Part shown: piece after piece, positions 17,626-25,088 of the stretch
How positions within the stretch are numbered: position 1 is the first letter of the stretch
Layout of the letters: every line of letters starts with the position of its first letter
Source of the DNA: Gammaproteobacteria bacterium
GTDB lineage: Bacteria; Pseudomonadota; Gammaproteobacteria; Pseudomonadales; Pseudohongiellaceae
Direction: 5' to 3'
Assembly: GCA_009922595.1 (NCBI GenBank)
Contig: RFVC01000017.1
Coordinates: 1 to 40,972, forward strand
Length of the DNA stretch: 40,972 bases
Notes under the pieces: generated by a model
What the model was told of the DNA's origin: nothing
The model's database searches: none
The model's input: the letters and a program-made list of their open reading frames with translations, nothing else
Made by a program: the position numbers and the translations under genes

Positions 17626-17722
17626 AGCACAGTATTTAGGTAGAATAGTTACCCTGCAGTGCAAAAAATGCAAATATCCCACGCATCCATAATAAAATAT
17701 TATCCATTAATTTCAGTAAGTT

Positions 17723-18481
17723 ATGACCTATTGCGCCGCCATATCAGTATCCGCCGGAATTGTCTTTTGTTCTGACTCTAGAACTAATGCGGGCATGGAT
17801 CAGGTCAGCACTTACAGCAAAATGTTTAAATTTGAAAGTGCACCGGACAGGAAATTCACCGTCCTTGCCGCTGGCAACCTCGCGACCACGCAGGCCACCC
17901 TGGCACAACTGAAAAAGGATATTCGCCAGAATGCCGATATTAATCTGCATAGCGTTGCCACCATAGGTGAAGCCGCAGATTACATAGGCGCAGTAAGTAG
18001 ATCTCAACAGGAAAAACACGGCAATGAAGGCAAGGAGTTCGAGGCCAGCTTTATACTGGGCGGGCAGATTGAAGGTTCACACCATCGCATCGTGATGATT
18101 TACCCTGAGGGAAATCACATCACAAGTTCCAAGGACACCCCCTACCTTCAAATCGGTGAGTCAAAATACGGTAAGCCCATCCTGGACAGGATCATCACGC
18201 TGGACACGTCCCTGGAAACGGCGGCGCTAAGCGCACTTGTCTCGATGGACTCCACCATGCGCAGTAATCTTACTGTTGGGCCGCCCATCGAGATGCTGAT
18301 TTACCAGGCCGACACGTTTATCCTGGATAATTACCATCGTTTTGAAGAAGATGATGAATATTTACGAGAACTCAAAAAGAGCTGGGACAGCCGCCTTAAA
18401 GAAGCATTCCATCAGCTGCCACCGCTGGCCTGGGCCCAGAACTGGAAAAAGATCGCCGATGGCAATAACGGCGTTTACTAA
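17723..18481 (+). CDS. Anbu (ancestral beta subunit) proteasome-like peptidase
   Basis: 252 residues of the Ntn-hydrolase/proteasome superfamily. The sequence begins MTYC, so removal of Met would expose Thr 2 as the N-terminal nucleophile. Asp 18 in CSDSRT and Lys 33 in YSKMFKF fit the catalytic Asp17/Lys33 pair of proteasome beta subunits. FTVLAAGNLATTQATL and ASFILGGQIEG are family blocks. The C-terminal extension (about 195-252) includes the conserved PPIEMLIYQ. Anbu proteins form cytoplasmic ring- or spiral-shaped assemblies; the physiological substrate is unknown. Genes for an alpha-E protein, an ATP-grasp enzyme and a transglutaminase follow within 4 kb, the characteristic neighbourhood of Anbu. 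Confidence 0.9.
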   Translation: MTYCAAISVSAGIVFCSDSRTNAGMDQVSTYSKMFKFESAPDRKFTVLAAGNLATTQATLAQLKKDIRQNADINLHSVATIGEAADYIGAVSRSQQEKHGNEGKEFEASFILGGQIEGSHHRIVMIYPEGNHITSSKDTPYLQIGESKYGKPILDRIITLDTSLETAALSALVSMDSTMRSNLTVGPPIEMLIYQADTFILDNYHRFEEDDEYLRELKKSWDSRLKEAFHQLPPLAWAQNWKKIADGNNGVY

Positions 18482-18572
18482 TCCGCCCGCTTTACCTTTC
18501 TCTTCATTTTTATTTTTTTATTTTTTTTAGCGACGGCTTTTCGAGCAGCGCGGCCTTGGCTTTCTTATTTGC

Positions 18573-19607
18573 TCACGCCTTTTTCTTTACAACTCTTGCC
18601 TTGGACTTAACTTCAGTCCTCTTTGGCATGGGAACTTTAACTGGCACAACAGCATCAGGATCGTATCCAAACCAGACGCGGCTTATTTCACTGTGAATAT
18701 CCGCTAGTGAGATCTGCAGTTCATCGATGTATTCAAGGAGACCGCTTTCCAGCAGGTGGAAGACATTAGCTTCAGCAGTAATACGTTTTACCCGGTCCAC
18801 CGCCAGCTGCACATCATCATGATTGGGTAGTTTTTCTAAATAGTTGCTGATGAAGTTGAGACAGAAGTTCACCGCTTTTGGAAATTCATCATCCTGCAGA
18901 AGAAAACGTACTACCCCTTCTCCCTGCACGCGATTGGCAACGTTCTGCCGGTAGGACTGGTATCCCCCAACGCTGCGCAGAATATTCATCCACACCACGT
19001 TTTCATAAGTTTCCTGCATGGCGGCATCAGATTTTCGGGCCCTGGCAAAAGCCGGCAGGAGAGAGATGGAACCCACATCAACGATACGCGAGGTCATGTC
19101 TGCTCGTTCAAGAACATTACCAATCTGTATAAAAGTATAGGCGGTGTTATGCGCCATGCTGCTCCTCAGTAAACCTCCGAGGCGCTGGCAGTCGGCAATA
19201 ATTTCAGCAAAAAGCTCCTGTCTTACCTTCCGACTAACCCCACCGGCAATCGCTTCCCTCGTCTGCAGGTACATGACATTGATCTGCTCCCAGGCCTCAG
19301 ATGGGATGACTTCCCTTGTAGTCCTGGCGTTTTCACGCAGCATTTTCAGGCTGCTGATAATGGAAGAAGCATTCTCGGTATCAGTTACCAGGAAACGGAC
19401 CACGTTTATTTCAGAGTCCATGTTGCCAGTGCTCTGAAAATTCTCGTAACTTCCGGTAATGTCGAGCAGCAGGCCCCAGTTGATATTGGAGCCCCTCGGA
19501 ATATCAAAGAGCATTGAGGAGTATACATCCAGAAGACGCGCAGAGGATTCTGCCCGCTCCATGTAGCGGCCAAGCCAGTAAACTCTTTCAGCAACGCTCG
19601 ATAACAT
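18573..19607 (-). CDS. Alpha-E domain protein (DUF403)
   Basis: 344 residues, mostly helical. The start MLSSVAERVYWLGRYMERAE is the family hallmark, and VLERADMTSRIVDVG near residue 170 is its second conserved block. Alpha-E proteins accompany circularly permuted ATP-grasp enzymes and transglutaminase-like peptidases in a proposed peptide-tagging system. The start codon overlaps the ATP-grasp stop by one base (TGATG), so the pair is translationally coupled. The C-terminus is rich in Lys, Ala and Val and stops at VVKKKA. Beyond the stop the same frame stays open for 20 more codons of similar composition. Confidence 0.9.
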   Translation of the reverse strand: MLSSVAERVYWLGRYMERAESSARLLDVYSSMLFDIPRGSNINWGLLLDITGSYENFQSTGNMDSEINVVRFLVTDTENASSIISSLKMLRENARTTREVIPSEAWEQINVMYLQTREAIAGGVSRKVRQELFAEIIADCQRLGGLLRSSMAHNTAYTFIQIGNVLERADMTSRIVDVGSISLLPAFARARKSDAAMQETYENVVWMNILRSVGGYQSYRQNVANRVQGEGVVRFLLQDDEFPKAVNFCLNFISNYLEKLPNHDDVQLAVDRVKRITAEANVFHLLESGLLEYIDELQISLADIHSEISRVWFGYDPDAVVPVKVPMPKRTEVKSKARVVKKKA

Positions 19608-21046
19608 CAGTCCTCCACGATCCAGGTATCTTTACTGCCGCCACCTTGTGATGAGTTAACCACGTAAGAACCCTGCACCATGGCAACACGGGTTAATCCA
19701 CCCGGCGTCACGTAGGATTTGGAGCCCTGCAAAATAAAGGGCCGCAGGTCAATGTGCCTGGGCTCGACATTGCGGTCACCTAGAATAGGTGCAGTAGACA
19801 GTGATATCAGTGGCTGCGCCATGTAGTTGCGAGGGTTGGCCTTGATTTTTCTAGCGAATGCTTCCCGTTCCTTTTTACTGGCCTGGGGGCCCATCAGCAT
19901 GCCGTAACCACCGGACTCGTTGGCCGGCTTGACCACCAGTTTGTCAAGATTTTCCAGCACATGTTGGCACTGCTTTTTATCGCTGCAAATATAACTCGGA
20001 ACGTTTGGCAGGATGGGATCTTCATCCAGGTAGTACTTTATGATTTCCGGCACGTAGGTATAGACAACCTTGTCATCGGCAACGCCAGCGCCCGGGGCAT
20101 TAGCTAATCCGACATTCCCCTTGAGCCAGGCTCTAACCAGGCCGGGAACCCCCAGCATGGAATCCTTGTTAAACACCTGGGGATCCAGGAACAGGTCATC
20201 AATACGTCGATAAACCACATCGACGAGAGAAAGCCCCTTGATGGTTTTCATAAAGACATGATCATCTTCTACCACCAGGTCGCTACCCTGCACCAGCTCC
20301 GCTCCCATGCGCTGGGCAAGGAATGAATGCTCAAAATAGGCAGAGTTGTATATGCCTGGCGTCAAGACGACCACTTCCGGATAATCTTTTGGTTCTGGCG
20401 AAATATCCGCCAGCGTGTCGAATAGGTACGAGGGATACTCAGTGTTAGGAATAATGTCGTAGTTTTCAAAAAGTTCAGGAAAGACGCGCTTGGTAACGTT
20501 GCGGTTCTCTAGCATGTAGGAAACACCTGATGGAACACGTAGGTTATCCTCCAGCACATAGAACTCACCGTCATCGCCGCGGATCAAATCCGTACCGCAG
20601 ACATGCGCCCACACATCGTGCAGCGGTTTAATGCCTTTGCAGATTTTGCGGTAGTTGCCTGAATCCATAATCAGGTCACGCGGCACTACCTTATCCTTTA
20701 GAATTTTGCCGTCGTTGTAAATATCATTAATGAAACAGTTCAGCGCACGGAGTCTTTGCTCTAGTCCTTGACTGGTTTTATCCCATTCGCTGGAAGTAAT
20801 AATGCGCGGAATAATGTCGAACGGCCATTCACGGTCAATATTGCCGGCTTCACTATAAACAGTGAAGGAGATGCCCATTGTCTTGATGGCTGCCGCGACC
20901 GAATCCTTGCGCTGGTGCCACTCCTTGTTGGTCAGGGAACCAAGGTACTTCACCAGAGCACGAGCAGACCTGCGCGGCTTTCCCGGCCCCAACATGAGCT
21001 CGTCATAAAAGTCGCCGGGATTGTATGATTTCCAGTTAAGTGCCAT
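19607..21046 (-). CDS. Circularly permuted ATP-grasp protein (DUF404/DUF407)
   Basis: 479 residues. Conserved blocks include IPRIITSSEWDKTSQGLEQR, CGTDLIRGDDGEFYVLEDN and VPSGVSYMLENR in the first half, VVYRRIDDLFLDP near the centre, and the nucleotide-binding segment LVVKPANESGGYGMLMGP (about 367-384). This order reflects the circular permutation typical of the family. ATP-grasp enzymes of this class are predicted amidoligases that join an amino acid or peptide to a carboxylate using ATP. It is first in a two-gene operon with the alpha-E gene and divergent from the transglutaminase gene (213 bases apart). The predicted chemistry is a family inference; the product is unknown. Confidence 0.92.
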   Translation of the reverse strand: MALNWKSYNPGDFYDELMLGPGKPRRSARALVKYLGSLTNKEWHQRKDSVAAAIKTMGISFTVYSEAGNIDREWPFDIIPRIITSSEWDKTSQGLEQRLRALNCFINDIYNDGKILKDKVVPRDLIMDSGNYRKICKGIKPLHDVWAHVCGTDLIRGDDGEFYVLEDNLRVPSGVSYMLENRNVTKRVFPELFENYDIIPNTEYPSYLFDTLADISPEPKDYPEVVVLTPGIYNSAYFEHSFLAQRMGAELVQGSDLVVEDDHVFMKTIKGLSLVDVVYRRIDDLFLDPQVFNKDSMLGVPGLVRAWLKGNVGLANAPGAGVADDKVVYTYVPEIIKYYLDEDPILPNVPSYICSDKKQCQHVLENLDKLVVKPANESGGYGMLMGPQASKKEREAFARKIKANPRNYMAQPLISLSTAPILGDRNVEPRHIDLRPFILQGSKSYVTPGGLTRVAMVQGSYVVNSSQGGGSKDTWIVED

Positions 21047-21259
21047 TATTCCGGCTCATCGGGCTACGAAGGGTTTTCAAAAGGTAAATATACAACTTGT
21101 AGCTATCTTGCAAGAAATTTGTAATTCCTGATAAGGTTTTAGTTTATCACCCAGCACCAGTCAAATTCGGACCCGCAGTTTCAACTTCTTCATTCAAGAA
21201 CAGCGTCGAAAATCAGGAATAGCAATTATTGAAACTAAAAACTTTTTAATGCAGCAGTA

Positions 21260-22132
21260 ATGACAACAGAAGTCGCGATACACCACCGTAGCGCCTACCA
21301 CTTTGACAGGTCTACTGTGATCATGCCCCATGTTGTGCGTTTACGCCCGGCACCACATTGTCGCACGCCAATCAGCGAATATTCTTTAAGCGTAACACCT
21401 GACAAGCATTTTATACACTGGCAGCAGGATCCCTTTTCCAACTACAGTGCAAGGCTGATTTTCACCAAGCTCGCTGATGAACTTGTGTTCGATGTAAACC
21501 TCAAGGCGCGCCTGGAACCTTACAACCCCTTTGACTTTTTCGTGGATGAAGAGGCTTTCGAGTTTCCGTTTCGTTATGAAGCTGAACTGATCAAGGATGT
21601 TGGTCCCTACCTCTTCATCAGTGAGCGCGGAGCAAGGCTAAAAGCCTTTGTAAAATCCATCGGCCATGACAAGCAGGACACCGTCAATTTCCTGGTACAG
21701 GTGAACAGACGCGTCCATGAAGAAATTAGCCATGTTCACCGCATGGAACACGGAGTACTTACCTGCGAGGAAACACTTAAAAGCCAAAGCGGCTCCTGCC
21801 GCGACAGCGCTTGGCTGTTAACTCAGGTCCTCAGGCATCTTGGACTAGTAACCCGTTTCGTATCCGGTTATCAGGTACTATTAAAAGAAACCACTTCCGC
21901 AGAAGGCGCATCTCCAGTGTTGGAGGATCGTGTCGACTTGCATGCGTGGGTGGAAGTGTTTGTTCCCGGAGCAGGCTGGATTGGTCTTGATCCCAGTGCA
22001 GGGCTAATGGCGGCAGAGAACTACATTCCTCTGGCTTGTACTCCTAACCCGGAATCAGCAGCACCTATTGATGGTAAAACAACGATCAGTGATACGCACT
22101 TCGAGTATTACAGCACAGTGATTAGACTCTAA
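21260..22132 (+). CDS. Transglutaminase-like cysteine peptidase of the Anbu locus
   Basis: 290 residues with no signal peptide, hence probably cytoplasmic. An N-terminal beta domain starts with VAIHHRSAYHFDRSTVIMPH and is typical of bacterial transglutaminase-like proteins. The catalytic triad is complete: Cys 180 in SGSCRDSAWLL, His 228 in VDLHAWVEVF and Asp 244 in WIGLDPSAG. Such proteins act as peptidases or amide-forming enzymes. Next to Anbu, ATP-grasp and alpha-E genes it is the proposed fourth member of an amidoligase/peptidase system. It is divergent from the ATP-grasp gene and convergent with the exported-protein cluster ending at 22145. Confidence 0.9.
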   Translation: MTTEVAIHHRSAYHFDRSTVIMPHVVRLRPAPHCRTPISEYSLSVTPDKHFIHWQQDPFSNYSARLIFTKLADELVFDVNLKARLEPYNPFDFFVDEEAFEFPFRYEAELIKDVGPYLFISERGARLKAFVKSIGHDKQDTVNFLVQVNRRVHEEISHVHRMEHGVLTCEETLKSQSGSCRDSAWLLTQVLRHLGLVTRFVSGYQVLLKETTSAEGASPVLEDRVDLHAWVEVFVPGAGWIGLDPSAGLMAAENYIPLACTPNPESAAPIDGKTTISDTHFEYYSTVIRL

Positions 22133-22144
22133 ATCTTCTAGCTA

Positions 22145-22954
22145 TTATTGATCTATTCCGAGCATACGATCAGGATCAAGATTGTTTTCCTGGCACAAAT
22201 AGTCAAAAGGCTCAACGCCTTCCCCCCATGTCATATACCAACCTCCAGTCCAGGGTTGCGTATAGGCACCAGGGTCATCAATGGTGATTTCATAGCGGAG
22301 CCTGCCCCAGTCCGGCCGTGAGAATTTTTCAATTGTGGTGAGCTCTTCTGTGTGCGGAAAACCTCCGCGGCTGATCCAGAAGCCGGTATTGAAACCACGG
22401 GTTTCAACGACCAGGGTATCGCCCTCCCACTCACCAATAGAGTAACCGTACCAGGAGGGTTCAATATTCTCTGGAAACTTGCGGCCATCTACCCAGATGC
22501 GGCGCCATGAATGAGGAGCACCCACATTGATAAGCATCATCTCGTTGCCAAGGTCCACGAATTCCATTCCATAAGGCGTATGAAACATACGGGCACCGCC
22601 GGAGGGCTTGCACCTTGTGTGCGGATCATAGGCACCGCCCTTCTCCCTGCGCTCAGCGTGCAGCTGTGCGGCCCAGGGCTGGAAAGGTACTTCATCATAA
22701 AAAAGTGCCTCTTCTATATTAAAGGCACTGGGTTCCTCACCGCGATGGGCAAGTGTTCCCAGCAGGCCCTGCCAGTTGCCCATCCGCTCCAAGGTGCCGG
22801 CAAAACTGGGGTGACCGAATTCATTGCGCGGGACAGGCATGGGGTCAACTTCAGGCTCGGGGAATTGGGCCTGCGCCATAGGCGCAGATAAAAGCCACAA
22901 GCTGCAAGTCGCAAGCGATAGAAGTCTTAATCTTGTATTAGCTGCTTTTTTCAT
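22145..22954 (-). CDS. Exported protein of the DUF6152-companion family
   Basis: 269 residues from ATG 22954; a TTG six codons upstream is possible. The signal peptide begins MKKAANTRLRLLSLATCS and ends near APMAQAQ. The mature part shows the companion-family pattern: PFQPWAAQLHAERREKGG, Cys in TRCKPSGGARMF, PYGMEFVDLGNEMMLI, RRIWVDGRKFPENIEPSWYGYSIGEWEGDTLVVET, GFWISRGGFPHTEEL, and a final DDPGAYTQPWTGGW. The same pattern is in 1887-2984, 23528-24370 and 32323-33318. It is the last gene of a minus-strand cluster, after a DUF6152 gene. Its hydrophobic core is encoded by a 7-bp repeat tract. Function unknown. Confidence 0.8.
   Translation of the reverse strand: MKKAANTRLRLLSLATCSLWLLSAPMAQAQFPEPEVDPMPVPRNEFGHPSFAGTLERMGNWQGLLGTLAHRGEEPSAFNIEEALFYDEVPFQPWAAQLHAERREKGGAYDPHTRCKPSGGARMFHTPYGMEFVDLGNEMMLINVGAPHSWRRIWVDGRKFPENIEPSWYGYSIGEWEGDTLVVETRGFNTGFWISRGGFPHTEELTTIEKFSRPDWGRLRYEITIDDPGAYTQPWTGGWYMTWGEGVEPFDYLCQENNLDPDRMLGIDQ
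22892..22926. repeat. 7-bp periodic tract inside a signal-peptide coding region
   Basis: Consecutive heptamers are AAGCCAC, AAGCTGC, AAGTCGC, AAGCGAT, AGAAGTC. On the coding strand they read as CTTGxxx units and encode the hydrophobic core of the signal peptide of the gene 22145-22954. The tract closely resembles that at 23402-23429. Confidence 0.65.
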
Positions 22955-23001
22955 ACCTATAGTCCATATCAAATTTTTCTTTCTAGCAAGACATCTTCTA
23001 A

Positions 23002-23029
23002 CTTGTGTCTCGAAGCTTGAGGCTTAATT
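23002..23029. repeat. 7-bp periodic tract at the 3' end of a DUF6152 gene
   Basis: Heptamers CTTGTGT, CTCGAAG, CTTGAGG, CTTAATT run from the gap between two genes into the stop codon of the DUF6152 gene ending at 23024. Confidence 0.5.
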
Positions 23030-23455
23030 ATTACCACCACCGGTTAAAGTTTGGTCTTCACTGGAAGCTGCCCCAAGTACTTTATCCTGCGCAACCAGTT
23101 TTACCGAGCGGGCATTGGCGGTTAGGCTGCCGTCTCTTGCTCGGGTTGCTTCAACCAGCAGTTCATCGCCGATCTGCATGTCGTTTCTTTTCCAGCCGCG
23201 GTTCTGCAGCATGTGGGGAGGACCCATCTCAATGCCCCAGTTGTCCCATTCACCGGTTTCCGTATTTTCAACATCGACATAGAAATAGACGTGCGGGTTA
23301 TACCATTCCACCTTGGTCACGAAGCCCTGCAGCGTTACGGGCTTGTTGGAATCATACTGGGCAGCAAAGGAATGATGTCCCTGCGTTGCGGGAACAACTG
23401 CAAGCCACAAGCTATAAGCCGCAATCACCAGACTTATTTTTTTAACTAATCTCAT
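23024..23455 (-). CDS. Exported DUF6152 protein
   Basis: 143 residues. The signal peptide begins MRLVKKISLVIAAYSLW and ends at PATQG, leaving HHSFAAQYDSNKPVTLQG as mature N-terminus. FVTKVEWYNPHVYFYVDV, an MLQNRGWKRNDMQIGDELLVEATRARDGS block and ANARSVKL are the family signature. DUF6152 is a small beta-rich domain of unknown function found in exported proteins. The conserved N-terminal His pair suggests metal binding, which is my inference. A GAGG ribosome-binding site precedes ATG 23455. The companion gene follows after a 69-base gap and the related lipoprotein gene precedes it by 72 bases, so an operon is likely. Confidence 0.88.
   Translation of the reverse strand: MRLVKKISLVIAAYSLWLAVVPATQGHHSFAAQYDSNKPVTLQGFVTKVEWYNPHVYFYVDVENTETGEWDNWGIEMGPPHMLQNRGWKRNDMQIGDELLVEATRARDGSLTANARSVKLVAQDKVLGAASSEDQTLTGGGNN
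23402..23429. repeat. 7-bp periodic tract inside the DUF6152 signal-peptide coding region
   Basis: Heptamers AAGCCAC, AAGCTAT, AAGCCGC, AATCACC. On the coding strand they read CTTGTGG-like units and encode the hydrophobic core (AAYSLWL) of the signal peptide of the gene 23024-23455. Confidence 0.6.
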
Positions 23456-23505
23456 AATAAAATCCTCATTTTTGGGGCGTTATCCACAAAAAGTATCCTG
23501 AACCA

Positions 23506-23533
23506 CTTGTGGCCTGGCGCTTGATGCTTATCG
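23506..23533. repeat. 7-bp periodic tract at the 3' end of the companion lipoprotein gene
   Basis: Heptamers CTTGTGG, CCTGGCG, CTTGATG, CTTATCG run from the intergenic gap across the stop codon (23528-23530) of the lipoprotein gene. Confidence 0.5.
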
Positions 23534-24370
23534 TCCCGTATACTGATCCATCGCTTCAACCTGCTCACAGAAGTTTTCATCAATCTCCCCTCCCTCAATC
23601 CATTCGAGATTCCATGAAGCCGTCCAGGTGCGGGTATAGGTTCTGGGGTCGTTAATTTCTACTACATATTCAAGCGTGTTGTAGTCAGTTCGGGTAAAAC
23701 GTTCCACAAGCGACAGCGCCGCGGTATGCGGGAGGCCGCCGTTGGAAAACCAAAACCGGTCATTGAAGCCACTTGATTCGACAACGAGCGTATTGCCCTC
23801 CCAGTGGCCGGTGGAATGGCCGTAGTAAGTTCCAACTACCTCTTCCGGATTGGGCGGCTGTCTGCCGTCCATGTGAATTAGGCGCCACCCGCGGTTACCG
23901 CCGCCAAACAAAACATAAATCCTGTTGTAATTTCGATCCTGGATAATCCGAAAGCCGCCCTCATAGTGCATGTGACGCGGTCCGGCAGGCGAAATACAGG
24001 CGTTAACTGGGTCATCCTTCAAACTATTTGCCTGGCGATATTTGTAAAGCCCAAGTGCCCAGGGCATGAACGGTGCTACCTGATCAGCCTCCTCGATATT
24101 GGCAAGCAGTCCCTGCTCGTCCATGGCCACGTCAACACCATCCTCTACCAGCGAGTGTTTGCCAGGATTGCCCCAGTAACCAAGTTCTCCCGGAACCCGG
24201 TCAAAACGCACCATCCCGTCATCAAAGCGCGGTGTTTCCCGGGAAATTTGGGAGACTGTTTTCGTGGCCTGCGAAGTTTCATTAGATGGTGGCTCTCCAC
24301 AACCTGAAAGCAAAATGACTGCCGTAATTACTGTGGCCGTACCACAAGCCCAAAGTTGCCTTCCTTGCAT
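23528..24370 (-). CDS. Lipoprotein of the DUF6152-companion family
   Basis: 280 residues from ATG 24370. The frame extends 14 codons upstream, but that extension is translated repeat DNA (basic, no signal). The chosen start gives a lipoprotein signal ending in LLSGC with Cys 24, and a GAGG element lies upstream. The mature part follows the companion pattern: APFMPWALGLYKYRQANSLKDD, Cys in ACISPAGPRHM, RIIQDRNYNRIYVLF, HMDGRQPPNPEEVVGTYYGHS, GHWEGNTLVVESSGFN, FWFSNGGLPHTAALSLVERF, then NDPRTYTRTWTASW. It is a paralogue of the product of 22145-22954. Envelope location is inferred from the lipobox. Function unknown. Confidence 0.82.
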   Translation of the reverse strand: MQGRQLWACGTATVITAVILLSGCGEPPSNETSQATKTVSQISRETPRFDDGMVRFDRVPGELGYWGNPGKHSLVEDGVDVAMDEQGLLANIEEADQVAPFMPWALGLYKYRQANSLKDDPVNACISPAGPRHMHYEGGFRIIQDRNYNRIYVLFGGGNRGWRLIHMDGRQPPNPEEVVGTYYGHSTGHWEGNTLVVESSGFNDRFWFSNGGLPHTAALSLVERFTRTDYNTLEYVVEINDPRTYTRTWTASWNLEWIEGGEIDENFCEQVEAMDQYTGR

Positions 24371-24412
24371 CTTGTATCTTTCCTCTTGCCTCTTTTTTCT
24401 TCTCAATTGCAT
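24364..24412. repeat. Seven-unit 7-bp periodic tract at the 5' end of the lipoprotein gene
   Basis: Seven heptamers in perfect register: CTTGCAT, CTTGTAT, CTTTCCT, CTTGCCT, CTTTTTT, CTTCTCA, ATTGCAT. The minus strand of this tract supplies the preferred ATG (24368-24370), the GAGG ribosome-binding site and a spurious upstream ATG (24410-24412). Confidence 0.7.
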
Positions 24413-24417
24413 CTGGC

Positions 24418-24807
24418 CTATTCCCTGGTTAATACCAACTCATTGTCCAAGCCAGCGATAGTCCAGGTACCGCTGATGGTCCGGTTATAGGAACCTATAT
24501 CCTCAAGCACACCTTCAAACGTGATGGGCTGCCCTTCCTTGGAGATGGAACTGAAACGCACGATCCAGTTCTTGGCATCAAGGCTTGCCTCTTCAAAAAA
24601 GATCATGTTTCTACCGGGATTAATTCGACCGCTGATCTGCTCGCCATCCCAGTTCATCACGATCACTGCCATGGTTTGTTCTCCGCCCGGAACTCCCCAT
24701 TCACCGCGCCAGGTGCCTTCCAGGGGAAACCCTTCCTGGGACATGGCTGTTGCTGGAATAAGGAGTGAGAACAATAGAATGTATGAAACGAGTCGTAGCG
24801 TTTCCAA
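24418..24807 (-). CDS. Small exported protein of unknown function
   Basis: 129 residues from a TTG start preceded by a strong AGGGGGA ribosome-binding site. The signal peptide (METLRLVSYILLFSLLIPA) ends near TAMSQ. The mature part has repeated beta-strand-like segments: LEGTWRGEWG, AVIVMNWDGEQISGRINPG, ASLDAKNWIVRFSS, ITFEGVLEDIGSYNRTISGTW. This looks like a small lipocalin-like or beta-barrel domain in which each strand pair carries a GxW or SGT turn. I do not recognise a named family. It is the first gene of the minus-strand cluster leading into the lipoprotein, DUF6152 and companion genes. Confidence 0.75.
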   Translation of the reverse strand: METLRLVSYILLFSLLIPATAMSQEGFPLEGTWRGEWGVPGGEQTMAVIVMNWDGEQISGRINPGRNMIFFEEASLDAKNWIVRFSSISKEGQPITFEGVLEDIGSYNRTISGTWTIAGLDNELVLTRE

Positions 24808-24937
24808 GGTATCCCCCTAAATAAGCTGGTTTATTCAGCGAATATACCTTGGTACTGAGGTTCAGAGAACCAGGCGAAAGATTAATTCGGATTTTCCCCA
24901 ATATTTGCACAAAAAAGACGGTTTAGGCCCCAAGTAC

Positions 24938-24965
24938 TTGACATGTAAGCAATAACAGCTATCCT
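24938..24965 (+). promoter_or_regulatory. Candidate promoter for the ileS leader
   Basis: TTGACA (24938-24943) is a perfect -35 hexamer; TATCCT (24960-24965), 16 bases on, matches four of six -10 positions. Initiation would fall near 24972, almost at the ATG of the leader ORF (24974), so that ORF would have little or no 5' leader. Confidence 0.55.
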
Positions 24966-24973
24966 TGCCCGCC

Positions 24974-25024
24974 ATGAATAACACAACTTTCTATTCTTTT
25001 TTTATTTACATTATTCGACGCTGA
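24974..25024 (+). CDS. Putative attenuator leader peptide of ileS-aroG
   Basis: A 16-codon frame encodes MNNTTFYSFFIYIIRR and stops at TGA 25022-25024. It holds three Phe, two Tyr and three Ile codons, two of the Ile codons (ATT ATT) adjacent. The downstream genes charge tRNA-Ile and begin aromatic amino-acid synthesis. A GGCGG element follows the stop by a few bases, then a CTTTG/CAAAG hairpin (25046-25058) and an intrinsic terminator (25063-25088) ahead of ileS. This is the layout of ribosome-mediated attenuation such as that of pheST. There is no good ribosome-binding site, and an AT-rich stretch encodes such residues readily, so coding status is unproven. Confidence 0.4.
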   Translation: MNNTTFYSFFIYIIRR

Positions 25025-25062
25025 TCGGGCGGTTGAAGAGTAGATCTTTGTAGCAAAGTTTG

Positions 25063-25088
25063 AAAACCCGCCACCAGGCGGGTTTTTT
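25063..25088 (+). terminator. Intrinsic terminator upstream of ileS
   Basis: AAAACCCGCC and GGCGGGTTTT form a stem of up to 10 bp around loop ACCA, with six Ts from 25083. It ends 22 bases before the ileS start codon and no complete large gene precedes it on this strand, so it should act on the ileS leader transcript. GGCGG at 25028-25032 can pair with the 5' arm (CCGCC, 25068-25072) and so could serve as an antiterminator. Confidence 0.88.

Noticed and set aside
18500-18530. T-rich tract as a terminator after the Anbu gene
   Set aside because: No stem precedes it; part of it is the reverse strand of Lys codons downstream of the alpha-E stop.
24371-24412. ATG 24412 as start of the lipoprotein gene
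   Set aside because: The added 14 residues are translated repeat DNA, basic and non-hydrophobic, and would bury the lipobox signal; ATG 24370 gives a normal lipoprotein signal.
22892-24412. CRISPR-like array from the repeat tracts
   Set aside because: Units are 7 bp, contiguous and without spacers; they lie in coding sequence.
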